From positions 1,054,001-1,118,000 of the forward strand of contig CBDATZ010000054.1 of the NCBI GenBank assembly GCA_965199845.1: a DNA stretch of 64,000 nt, in the 5' to 3' direction. The position numbers were made by a program, and so were the translations under genes. Positions 24,865 to 33,169 of this stretch are shown here, piece after piece. The DNA comes from Ilyomonas sp965199845 (GTDB taxonomy: Bacteria > Bacteroidota > Bacteroidia > Chitinophagales > Chitinophagaceae). How positions within the stretch are numbered: position 1 is the stretch's first letter; each line of letters begins with the position of its first letter. A model generated the notes under the pieces. The model was not told where the DNA came from, searched no databases, and saw only the letters and a list, made by a program, of their open reading frames with translations.

Positions 24865-25407
24865 ATGGATCTGTCTGAACATATCAAAGAGGCAAAAAAG
24901 AAAAGTGCTGCCGCACAAAAATGTCTGTTTGATTTACTGGCAGATAAAATGATGCTGGTATGCAGGCGATACGTAAAGAACAGCGAAGAAGCAGAAGAAG
25001 TATTGCTGGATGGTTTCTATAAGTTCTTTACTTCCTTATCAACTTTTACTTACCAGGGCGAGGCGCAGTTAATAGCCTGGATAAAACGAATTATGATTAA
25101 CGAATGCCTGATGCTGTTACGCAAAAAAAATGCTTTTGTACTGGTTTCAGAATCGGCAGCAGAAGAAGTAGAACTGGAAGAGGAAGCCTTAAATCAATTG
25201 TCGGCAAAAGAGATTTTAGAACTGATTATGAGATTGCCTGTTGGTTATCGTACGGTTTTTAATTTATACGTAATTGAAGGCATGGATCATAAAGAAATTG
25301 CTGCTTTACTGGGCATTGCAGAAGGAACTTCAAAATCACAGTTAAGCAAAGCAAAAGCGTTATTGCAAAGAAATTTATTACAAAAAGGAAACGATTATGT
25401 TAAGTGA
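24865..25407 (+). CDS. ECF-type RNA polymerase sigma factor
   Basis: A 180-residue sigma-70 family protein. Region 2 covers about residues 25-90 (MLVCRRYVKNSEEAEEVLLDGFYKFF, then the WIKRIMINECLMLLRKK segment). Region 4 lies near 110-170 with LPVGYRTVFNLYVIEGMDHKEIAALLGIAEGTSKSQLSKAKALL, a clear helix-turn-helix. It overlaps by 11 bases a gene for a single-span membrane protein that is likely its regulator, and a putative outer-membrane protein follows. This sigma probably responds to an envelope signal and transcribes its own operon. Confidence 0.88.
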   Translation: MDLSEHIKEAKKKSAAAQKCLFDLLADKMMLVCRRYVKNSEEAEEVLLDGFYKFFTSLSTFTYQGEAQLIAWIKRIMINECLMLLRKKNAFVLVSESAAEEVELEEEALNQLSAKEILELIMRLPVGYRTVFNLYVIEGMDHKEIAALLGIAEGTSKSQLSKAKALLQRNLLQKGNDYVK

Positions 25408-26086
25408 AAATCATAATCATATAAACTGGAAAAACAAGCTTGACAATATGGAAGAAAGCTTGTTGAATAAAAATGCTTCCTGGGAAAAATTAGATAGCCG
25501 GCTGCGTAAAAAATCGCGCAGAAAAAAGGCTGTTTTGTATTGGGCTGCGGCTGCCTGTTTATTGCCTTTAGTAATAATTTCTGTGATGATGATTCGCAAT
25601 GAAGACAACCATCCTGTTAGTGTAATTGTTCCTGATAAATCGGTTGTAAATCCATCATTAAAAGAACAGGAACAGGATAAAAAAGATACGTTAGCAACGA
25701 TTGCCATTGCATCGCCAGAAAAGAAAATCAAACCAATAAGAAAGAGCGAAATCAGGGAGAATAAAGTAATGGCAAACCATAATGAAAAGCCACTTATAAC
25801 CGGAACGCCGGATATGGTTTTGGAAAATAAAATCACGGCTATCGCTCCCGTTGTTGATAGTGTTGCTGAAACTTCAATTGCAAAAACATCAGTAAAGAAA
25901 AAATTAAGAGTTGTACATATTAATGAGCTTGGCGAGCCGGTAGAAATATCGCCGGACTTAGCGCGCAATTCAATCCTGCACTCGTTTCATTTGCAACTTG
26001 CCAGCGAGGAAGTATCAGACAATACAATAACTTCTCCTCATTCAAAAGGCTTTACAATCATAAAAGGAAAATCTTCTCCCAACTAA
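25397..26086 (+). CDS. Single-span membrane protein, candidate anti-sigma factor
   Basis: A 229-residue protein with a charged cytoplasmic N-terminal region (residues 1-46, ending in RLRKKSRRKK), one membrane helix (about 48-65) and a long periplasmic part rich in Lys, Ser and Val without a recognised domain. Gene order, overlap with the ECF sigma factor and this topology all fit an anti-sigma factor, but the short N-terminal region does not match a known zinc-binding or FecR family by eye. The role is therefore inferred from context. Confidence 0.7.
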   Translation: MLSENHNHINWKNKLDNMEESLLNKNASWEKLDSRLRKKSRRKKAVLYWAAAACLLPLVIISVMMIRNEDNHPVSVIVPDKSVVNPSLKEQEQDKKDTLATIAIASPEKKIKPIRKSEIRENKVMANHNEKPLITGTPDMVLENKITAIAPVVDSVAETSIAKTSVKKKLRVVHINELGEPVEISPDLARNSILHSFHLQLASEEVSDNTITSPHSKGFTIIKGKSSPN

Positions 26087-26092
26087 AATAAT

Positions 26093-27208
26093 ATGAAAAA
26101 AACAATTTGCATTTTGATGCTTCTTTCAAGCATCACGGTAAATCTTTGTGCTCAAAAAGATAAGTCTGATAAGACATTTGAAGTGCCTGAAAATATTATA
26201 ATTAACCGGCGTTTTTATATTGATCTTGACAATGGCAACCGGGTAAAAATTGAACTGACAGATATTACTGATTTAGACAAAATAGCGAATATAGATTCGC
26301 TTCTGCAGGTGTTTATTAATGACATAGAACCGCTGCAGGATTCTATATCGGATCCGCTTACATCGAAGCGGATAGATTATGTAACCGATGCGCAGGGACG
26401 AAAGAAAATACGGCTGCAACAGTTTCAGCCAAAAGGCGCCAGCTTCCTGCTGAGTAAGGGTGAAGCCGCTTCTTTACGAACAGAGCAAGACACAATTCAT
26501 TTGATTGGTGTAATTACAAATGCCCCAAAGCCGAAACAAAAAATCAGTATCAAAAATCCACGTTATTATCATCTTACTTTTTACCTCAATAATATTAGTG
26601 AGCTAAGCAATTATACAAATGGAACGCTTCGCGAAAAGATTGTTGTTATTCAGCAAAATATCAATGACAAATGGCCATTAATTTTAGGTGGCAGCTCGCA
26701 TTATTTAAAAAACAACAGAGCTATCTGGGCAGATAAACCAAGAGGTTTTACACCAGCCGGAACAGGTGATTTTTTGAATGGATTGATCACCATAAATATG
26801 CAGAATTACAAGAATTATTTTGTTCCTTCTTTTAGTTTGGGATTGAGACTTACCGTAACCAACCGGGAAAGAACTTTTAAATGGGAACCTGGTGTATTTT
26901 GGGAGCCGCACTATCTTTTTGCCAGAGATGCGCAAGGAAAATTGCGCACTTATCATAACGATTTTCTAACGCTTACTTACGGGCAAGGCGGCACAACTGA
27001 TTATGATCCGCAAAAAGAATTTTCTTTCAGCGCCGTGTTTTCATTAGGTTATTTAATACGCCGGCAAGGCGATTTTATTGATAAGAATACGTTTCGTTTT
27101 GGCGCCGGTAAATTGCAATTGAAAAAAACGTCCATTGAACCTTCTCTGTATTTTAATAATTTTTTCAGAGGCGTAACGCCGGGAATACGAATCAGTCAAT
27201 CATTCTAA
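26093..27208 (+). CDS. Secreted protein of unknown function, possible outer-membrane barrel
   Basis: A 371-residue protein with a signal peptide (MKKTICILMLLSSITVNLCAQ). The C-terminal half alternates polar and hydrophobic residues with many aromatics (TNRERTFKWEPGVFWEPHYLF, FSFSAVFSLGYLIR) and ends in GVTPGIRISQSF, consistent with membrane beta strands ending in Phe. The N-terminal half carries an extracytoplasmic domain I do not recognise. It follows the candidate anti-sigma gene by six bases, so the sigma factor probably controls it. Confidence 0.7.
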   Translation: MKKTICILMLLSSITVNLCAQKDKSDKTFEVPENIIINRRFYIDLDNGNRVKIELTDITDLDKIANIDSLLQVFINDIEPLQDSISDPLTSKRIDYVTDAQGRKKIRLQQFQPKGASFLLSKGEAASLRTEQDTIHLIGVITNAPKPKQKISIKNPRYYHLTFYLNNISELSNYTNGTLREKIVVIQQNINDKWPLILGGSSHYLKNNRAIWADKPRGFTPAGTGDFLNGLITINMQNYKNYFVPSFSLGLRLTVTNRERTFKWEPGVFWEPHYLFARDAQGKLRTYHNDFLTLTYGQGGTTDYDPQKEFSFSAVFSLGYLIRRQGDFIDKNTFRFGAGKLQLKKTSIEPSLYFNNFFRGVTPGIRISQSF

Positions 27209-27246
27209 AATGTTTCTTTCCTGAAATTTTTATTTATAAAAAATGA

Positions 27247-28068
27247 TTAGAATTTTTTCATGATAGTAACCAGCATATTTGCAATAATCCCGTTGCCTTT
27301 ATCGGATGGATGAAGTCCATCGTAAGTAAAATTTACAGCATCAGGCGGATATGGATATTCATCCGTTTTAGGATTGAAAGGAACGCCAATATAATCGGGA
27401 TAATTATAATTTTTGTACGTACCAGTCACGGAATCTTTCAGGCGTTTATAGTTAACAAGAAGCGGTAACGTCATGCCGCTTTTGTTATACAAATCAATCA
27501 CATCAATATGTTCATACGTAGCAATGGAATCTACGGCTGCTGCAAACTGCTCTAACGATTGTCCGTTCTTTTTTTTGTAAGAACCCCAGGCATTGTTTGT
27601 TTGATCTGTTAAGTACACAAAATCTGTTCGCTGCATAGGCGTAATCAATATAATTTTTGCTTTCTCATTCAGACTACGAAGTTTATTTATAATGATGCGA
27701 AAAGAACCATATACAGTGCCATTACCACTATTGTTTTTATACTCTTCCAATTTGCCCAAAGGTCTGCCAGACCACCAGTCATTTGTGCCTAAAAAAACAG
27801 TGTACATATCAGCTTTGATAATGCCAAGCGTATTGATGCTGTCGGCAATGCCGCCTGATGTCCAGCCGTTATGTCCCTGGTTAATGTAATGTATTGATGG
27901 CAACGCTTCTGTTACACGCGTGAGGTAACCTTTGGTAACGCGGTTGCCGGTTTCAGACGGATGATCGTTTAAGTAAGTAATGGAATCGCCGATGGCAACC
28001 CAGGTTTTTTCTTTTGGTATGAATGAAGTGAACAGGAAAAGAGCAACAACAATAAACAGGTATTTCAT
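27247..28068 (-). CDS. SGNH/GDSL-family hydrolase, secreted
   Basis: A 273-residue lipase-like esterase with an N-terminal signal sequence (residues 1-19). Catalytic blocks are seen in order: GDSIT (about 27-31, nucleophile Ser), block III GTNDWW (Asn in the oxyanion hole) and DGLHPSDKGN near the C-terminus (Asp and His). Such enzymes remove acetyl or other acyl groups from carbohydrates or lipids. It is the last of three co-oriented secreted hydrolase genes (with DUF1080 and GH2), consistent with glycan breakdown. Confidence 0.88.
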   Translation of the reverse strand: MKYLFIVVALFLFTSFIPKEKTWVAIGDSITYLNDHPSETGNRVTKGYLTRVTEALPSIHYINQGHNGWTSGGIADSINTLGIIKADMYTVFLGTNDWWSGRPLGKLEEYKNNSGNGTVYGSFRIIINKLRSLNEKAKIILITPMQRTDFVYLTDQTNNAWGSYKKKNGQSLEQFAAAVDSIATYEHIDVIDLYNKSGMTLPLLVNYKRLKDSVTGTYKNYNYPDYIGVPFNPKTDEYPYPPDAVNFTYDGLHPSDKGNGIIANMLVTIMKKF

Positions 28069-28147
28069 AAGATAAATATTAACCCGACACCAAGTTTGCA
28101 GAATGAAATAGATTGACTTGTACAGATGTTTTATTTGAATTATTTTC

Positions 28148-28747
28148 TTATTTCAACTCTTCAATTTCAATATCTCTCCATCTCACTTTTATACCGCCGC
28201 CTTCATGAATTTGCAAGGCAATAAAGCCTTCGCCCTGGCCAATTTTTTCATCTTTTATATAACACATCTGATGACCGTTCAGCCAGGTAGTTACTTCGTC
28301 GCCATCCACTTTTATTTTGTATGTATTCCATTCACCCATTTTTAAATACTTCTCATCTTCCGGTTTCGGTTGAATGAGCCAGCCTCTGCCATACGATTCA
28401 TAAATGCCGCCGGTGTGCATGTCGGGCGGCGCCACTTCTGCCTGCCAGCCGCTGATCTTTACACCTTCCGGTATTTGTGAACGAAAAAATACGCCGCTGT
28501 TGCCATTTGCGTCTTGTTTAAACTGTAAAGTGAGAATAAAATTTTTGTAGTTTTTATCGGTTGATAAGTAACCGTATTGTTTATCAGGACCACTTTCGCA
28601 AATGAGCTGGTTACTGTCTGCATACCATTTTTCTGTACCGTGAATTGTCCAGCCTTTGAGGTCTTTGCCATCAAACAGTTTTACTTTTTTCTGGGCTGTG
28701 GCAAGTAAGCCAGCCAACAAACAAAAGGCGAGAAATAATGCTTTCAT
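28148..28747 (-). CDS. DUF1080 (3-keto-disaccharide hydrolase) protein, secreted
   Basis: A 199-residue protein with a signal peptide (MKALFLAFCLLAGLLATAQ) followed by one DUF1080 domain. The hallmarks are LFDGKDLKGWTIHG (about 24-37), SGVFFRSQIPEG, the GGIYE turn and EWNTYKIKVDGDEVTTWLNGH. The fold is a concanavalin-like beta sandwich, and some members hydrolyse 3-keto-glycosides. It lies 76 bases upstream of, and in the same direction as, the SGNH hydrolase gene. Confidence 0.88.
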   Translation of the reverse strand: MKALFLAFCLLAGLLATAQKKVKLFDGKDLKGWTIHGTEKWYADSNQLICESGPDKQYGYLSTDKNYKNFILTLQFKQDANGNSGVFFRSQIPEGVKISGWQAEVAPPDMHTGGIYESYGRGWLIQPKPEDEKYLKMGEWNTYKIKVDGDEVTTWLNGHQMCYIKDEKIGQGEGFIALQIHEGGGIKVRWRDIEIEELK

Positions 28748-28822
28748 TGAGAATTGTTTTGACGAATATAAGAAGAAGATATTTTTTGAGTTGATTGATT
28801 TAAGTTAACAATACACTGCTAT

Positions 28823-31213
28823 TTATTTTTCCTCAATCACAACCTCACCATCAGTTACACCTTCAGCTTTTGCCTTTACTTTGATAATACCCTTTTTTTC
28901 GCCAGGCTCTACAATGGCTAAGCATTTACCACGGTAGGTTTTATGAACAGGTTGCTGAAAGCTTCGCATATCATCTGGTGCGGCATTGGCAGTGGCTTTC
29001 ACCGTTGCGTTGCCTTCTATGCTAAAATGAATTGGCATCACTACATCAGGAACTACATTGCCTTTTGCATCAACAATTTCAGCCGTGATATAACTTAACT
29101 CATTCGGGTTCGCATCAATTTGTTTTCTGTCAGCCGTAAGACGAATTTGCGTTGGTTTACCTGCTGTTTGTAATGTTATTGAATCTATTACTTTATCATT
29201 CTCAATACCAAATACCTGTAAAGTTCCCGGCTGATATGTGATTGTAAATGTAGCCGTCATTTTGGATGAAGACGAGACACTTTGCTCGCCAATGGTTTTG
29301 CCATTTTGCACCAGCCGCACAAGCGGATGTTGTGTGTACACATGTACCTGCAAAGATTTGCCTTCACTACCAGTGAATGTATAAGACGGATATTCTTCCG
29401 GCCAGCCCCAATAACTGATCGCTTCTTTATGACCATCCGGAACAGGCGCATGAACAAGCATTTCTAACTTGCTTCTTTTCCATACAACATCGCGGTAATA
29501 AGACTGCGGCTTTTTTCCTCCAATCAAATCAATATCTCCGCACCAGGCATTAAACCAGGACCAGGTTTTGGCAAATACGGTGTCTTTATCCAATGATGTA
29601 TGACCAATACCGGTTTCACCCAAGTAATCTATAGCTGTCCATACAAAATCACCAATTACATAAGGATGTTTTTCAACCTGCTGCCAGTTTTCGTAGGCTT
29701 CTATTGGAAAAGATTCTGTACCCATCATAATACGGCCGGGAAATTTTTGGTGATCTTTTTCATACTCTTTCCATTGATAGTTATAGCCGCCGACATCCAA
29801 GAGCGCAAAGGCGGCAGCCGTTGTATCCCATGTATAACCGGGATGATCCCAGAAAGAACAAATGGCTTCCGTAACAAAACGGGTTGAATCGAGACGTTTT
29901 ACTTCATTATGCAACAACCCGGCAATGCGTAAACCAGATGAATCAGCACGTTCATTTATCTCGTTGCCAATGCTCCAGAAAATAACAGACGGATGATTGC
30001 GGTCGCGAAGCACCATCGCATCAATATCTTTCTGCCAGCAGGAGTCAAAATAAAGATTGTAATCCTGTGGATTCTTTGGTCGTTGCCACTGATCAAAAGC
30101 CTCATCTATTACCAACATACCAAGCTTATCGCAGGCATCTAAAAAACTTTGTGAAGGCGGATTGTGACTGGTACGAATTGCATTATAACCAGCTTTTTTT
30201 AAGAGTTCTATCTTGCGTTCTTCCGCTCTGTCAATTGCGGCAGAACCGAGCGGACCATTATCATGATGCTCGCAACCGCCATGAAGCAATATTTTCTTTC
30301 CGTTGAGTAAAAAACCGGTAGCTGCATTTACCGAAATAGAGCGAACACCAAAACGGGTTGTTGTTTTATCTGCCAGTTTATTTCCATTGTATAACTCTGT
30401 TGTAGCCGTGTATAAATAAGGCGAATCCGGCGACCAGAGATGAGGATTCGATATTTGTAGTATAACAGAACTATCATTTTGATTTTTATTGTTTGATGTG
30501 GCAACAATTCTTCCCATTGCATCTGCGATATTCACTGTAAAAGTTACCGGCAATGTATTGGCTTCTTTGAAGCTTGATGTGGTGATATGTACAGAAGCCT
30601 GGTTGGCATTAACTTTCGGTGTTGTAATATAAATGCTCCAGGGTTCAAAGTGTGTTGTATTGGTTGTAAGTAACCACACGTGCCTATATATGCCCGAACC
30701 GCTATACCATCGGCTGTTACGTCCTTCGTTGCGCACACGAACGGCAATACTGTTTTCTTTTCCGTCCTTATTTAGGTAACGCGTTATATTGTAATAGAAA
30801 GACGTATAACCGTATGGATGGTTGCCGAGATGATGACCATTGATCCATACATCGCTGTTCATATATACACCATCAAAGTAAATTGTTACCTGTTTGTTGC
30901 TGTTACTTGTTATAAAATGTTTACGATACCACGCGGTGCCGCCGACTGTATAACCGGTAGCTGTTGTACCTATACTTTTGAATGAAAACGGGCCAACCAC
31001 ACTATCAGATTGATTGGGTAAATCTTCAATACTCCAGTCGTGCGGAAGCTGAACAGTGCGCCAGTTGTTATCGTTGTAATGTTCTTCTTTAGCTTCCAAA
31101 AAATCACCTTTCTGAAACTTCCAATCTTTATCAAACAATATTTGCGTGCGTTGCGCCTTGCCTGCTGAAATAAATAAAAATATAGGCAAGAAAAAAAGAA
31201 AGCATTGTTTCAT
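28823..31213 (-). CDS. Glycoside hydrolase family 2 (beta-galactosidase-like), secreted
   Basis: A 796-residue exported GH2 enzyme with a signal peptide (about 1-20), sugar-binding jelly-roll (about 45-180), immunoglobulin-like domain, TIM barrel and C-terminal beta domains. The acid/base Glu418 lies in SIGNEINE and the nucleophile Glu500 in MMGTESFP. The last 200 residues resemble DUF4982 plus an Ig-like domain. It probably removes terminal beta-galactosyl or related sugars from plant or algal glycans. The ATG at 31213 is preferred over 31222 because a -7 element ends nine bases before the latter. It heads a three-gene run with DUF1080 and the SGNH hydrolase. Confidence 0.92.
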   Translation of the reverse strand: MKQCFLFFLPIFLFISAGKAQRTQILFDKDWKFQKGDFLEAKEEHYNDNNWRTVQLPHDWSIEDLPNQSDSVVGPFSFKSIGTTATGYTVGGTAWYRKHFITSNSNKQVTIYFDGVYMNSDVWINGHHLGNHPYGYTSFYYNITRYLNKDGKENSIAVRVRNEGRNSRWYSGSGIYRHVWLLTTNTTHFEPWSIYITTPKVNANQASVHITTSSFKEANTLPVTFTVNIADAMGRIVATSNNKNQNDSSVILQISNPHLWSPDSPYLYTATTELYNGNKLADKTTTRFGVRSISVNAATGFLLNGKKILLHGGCEHHDNGPLGSAAIDRAEERKIELLKKAGYNAIRTSHNPPSQSFLDACDKLGMLVIDEAFDQWQRPKNPQDYNLYFDSCWQKDIDAMVLRDRNHPSVIFWSIGNEINERADSSGLRIAGLLHNEVKRLDSTRFVTEAICSFWDHPGYTWDTTAAAFALLDVGGYNYQWKEYEKDHQKFPGRIMMGTESFPIEAYENWQQVEKHPYVIGDFVWTAIDYLGETGIGHTSLDKDTVFAKTWSWFNAWCGDIDLIGGKKPQSYYRDVVWKRSKLEMLVHAPVPDGHKEAISYWGWPEEYPSYTFTGSEGKSLQVHVYTQHPLVRLVQNGKTIGEQSVSSSSKMTATFTITYQPGTLQVFGIENDKVIDSITLQTAGKPTQIRLTADRKQIDANPNELSYITAEIVDAKGNVVPDVVMPIHFSIEGNATVKATANAAPDDMRSFQQPVHKTYRGKCLAIVEPGEKKGIIKVKAKAEGVTDGEVVIEEK

Positions 31214-31230
31214 ATGAAGCATTTGTGCTT

Positions 31231-31238
31231 CAAATGTA
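31231..31238 (-). promoter_or_regulatory. TACATTTG -7 type promoter element of the GH2 gene
   Basis: Read on the minus strand, TACATTTG is an exact match to TAnnTTTG, 17 bases before the ATG at 31213. No good -33 element is seen. The remaining spacer to the divergent dipeptidase gene (31239-31486) shows nothing else recognised. Confidence 0.5.
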
Positions 31239-31486
31239 ATGAGTAGAAGAGTGAAAAGAGCTATGTTTTATTATCAGCTTAACCGCAGAAGTTATATAAA
31301 ACAAAAGAAGAAAATCTTATTGTTATTCTTTATTGAAATTGATTTGTTTTGTATAATACACAAAGCATAGTGGCAAGTATAAAATCAAACAGCGATGAAA
31401 CGTAGCCGATTTATTACAAGTTTTTATTTGATTAAATTCATTCTTCCCATCTCGTTTCCTATCTTCCCATTCTAACTTCATGACGA

Positions 31487-32659
31487 ATGAAATATTGTTT
31501 CCTGTTTGTATGCGTATTCTTCACGTCTTTTCTCTTTGCGCAGCGTTATAAAAGAATACATTATAAAGATGTTGTTGCAGATACGCACAACGATATTCTT
31601 TCTACCTGTATCGAAAAGAATTATCGCTTTGATGATGACCTGAAAGGCAAGACGCATTCTGATTTACAGCGAATGAAAAACAATGTTGATGTGCAAGTGT
31701 TTTCTATCTGGTGCGATGGTTCTTATAAAGGCGACAGCGCTTATAAAATGGCAATGCGCGAAGTAGATACTTTGTATGCAGCGGCTGCGCGAAACCCAAC
31801 AAAAATGCGCATTGTAAAGAATTACAGCGATTTGGAAATTGCGTTGCAACATAAACAAACTGCGGCATTAATAGGTGTGGAAGGCGGACACATGATGAAT
31901 GATAATTTGGCTTATTTAGATACGTTTCATAACCGTGGCGTTTGTTACATGACGCTTACCTGGAACAATTCAACATCGTGGGCAACAAGCGCAAAAGATG
32001 AATCGCGCGATACGGTTTTACATCAGCCAAAAGGCTTGAATGATTTTGGAAAAAGCGTAGTAAAACGGATGAATGAATTGGGGATGATGATTGATGTAAG
32101 TCACGTGGGCGAACAAACTTTTTGGGATGTAATAAAAACAACCACAAAGCCAATCATTGCTTCGCATAGCGATGCGTATGCTTTGTGCCCGGTGCCGCGT
32201 AATCTGAAAGACAGCCAGATTGTTGCTATTGCAAAAAATGGTGGTATAATAGATGTGAATTTTTATCCTGGCTTTGTTGATAGCAGTTATGAGCGCAGAG
32301 ATTCTATCTTTAATGCAAAGCATAAAGCAGAAAGAGATTCGTTATTAAAAATCAATCCCGAAACGTATTATGCCAGTAATTATTTAGCTGTAAAATATAA
32401 AGAGGAAGTACAGGCTTTGCGCCCGCCGTTAAGCATGTTGATTGATCATATTGATTACTTAGTAAAACTCGCCGGTATTGATCATGTTGGTTTGGGTTCC
32501 GATCTCGATGGCATTTCTACGACACCACAACAAATAGATGACATTACAGATTATCCACTCATCACAAAACAATTATTAAAACGTGGCTATCGTAAGAAAG
32601 ATATAAAAAAAATTTTAGGTGAAAATTTCTTGCGGGTTTATAAAGCCAATGTGATGTAG
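31487..32659 (+). CDS. Membrane dipeptidase (peptidase family M19), secreted
   Basis: A 390-residue renal-dipeptidase-like metalloenzyme with a signal peptide ending near FLFAQ (residue 18). Zinc and active-site motifs are DTHNDIL (about 31-37, HxD), GVEGG (the bridging Glu), MIDVSHVGEQTFWDV and PIIASHSDA (later His ligands), and VGLGSDLDG. M19 enzymes cleave dipeptides, including ones with a D-amino acid. It is divergent from the GH2 gene and convergent with the DUF3861 gene. Confidence 0.93.
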   Translation: MKYCFLFVCVFFTSFLFAQRYKRIHYKDVVADTHNDILSTCIEKNYRFDDDLKGKTHSDLQRMKNNVDVQVFSIWCDGSYKGDSAYKMAMREVDTLYAAAARNPTKMRIVKNYSDLEIALQHKQTAALIGVEGGHMMNDNLAYLDTFHNRGVCYMTLTWNNSTSWATSAKDESRDTVLHQPKGLNDFGKSVVKRMNELGMMIDVSHVGEQTFWDVIKTTTKPIIASHSDAYALCPVPRNLKDSQIVAIAKNGGIIDVNFYPGFVDSSYERRDSIFNAKHKAERDSLLKINPETYYASNYLAVKYKEEVQALRPPLSMLIDHIDYLVKLAGIDHVGLGSDLDGISTTPQQIDDITDYPLITKQLLKRGYRKKDIKKILGENFLRVYKANVM

Positions 32660-32724
32660 ATAAATTCATCTTTTAACTTCTTATCGTTTTGATATTTATA
32701 AGAAGCAGATAAACTAAGTCATGA

Positions 32725-33027
32725 TTACTTTACAGGCAACGATTTTAATTTTTTCATAAATTCGCTAAATGCCGGCGCCAGTTCTTCAAATAAAAGATGT
32801 TTGCGGTTCTTAATCATCACTTCACTAAACATCTTTAAACCGATGGCAAATTCGGCTGCCTGGTTTATATTGTTGAACGGATCTTTTGCCTGTATTCTTT
32901 CTACAATTGAAAAAATAACATCGTGATTATCAAATAACAATTCGATCGGTTGTAATGCTGTCGCTTCGCCTTTTGCCGTTTCCAGATATTCTAATGTAAC
33001 CTTGTATTTGTGCGCTCTTTTTTCCAT
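32725..33027 (-). CDS. DUF3861 protein
   Basis: A 100-residue cytoplasmic protein matching the DUF3861 pattern: an N-terminal YKVTLEYLETAKGE, then LLFDNHDVIFSIVERIQAKDPF, then EFAIGLKMFSEVMIKNRKHLLFEEL, and the closing FSEFMKKLKSL. Its biochemical role is unknown. It stands alone, divergent from the prolyl oligopeptidase gene. Confidence 0.85.
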   Translation of the reverse strand: MEKRAHKYKVTLEYLETAKGEATALQPIELLFDNHDVIFSIVERIQAKDPFNNINQAAEFAIGLKMFSEVMIKNRKHLLFEELAPAFSEFMKKLKSLPVK

Positions 33028-33169
33028 ACAAATCTTGTTTTTCCGATAGTAAAATTACGCTCATTCATAGTACGCAGAAGCTTGCCGGTTAATAATATCG
33101 CTTTGCGAAAATGTTTGGCTTTTATATAAATTGTAATAGCTACAATAGCTTTTCTCTAATTTGCGAAGC

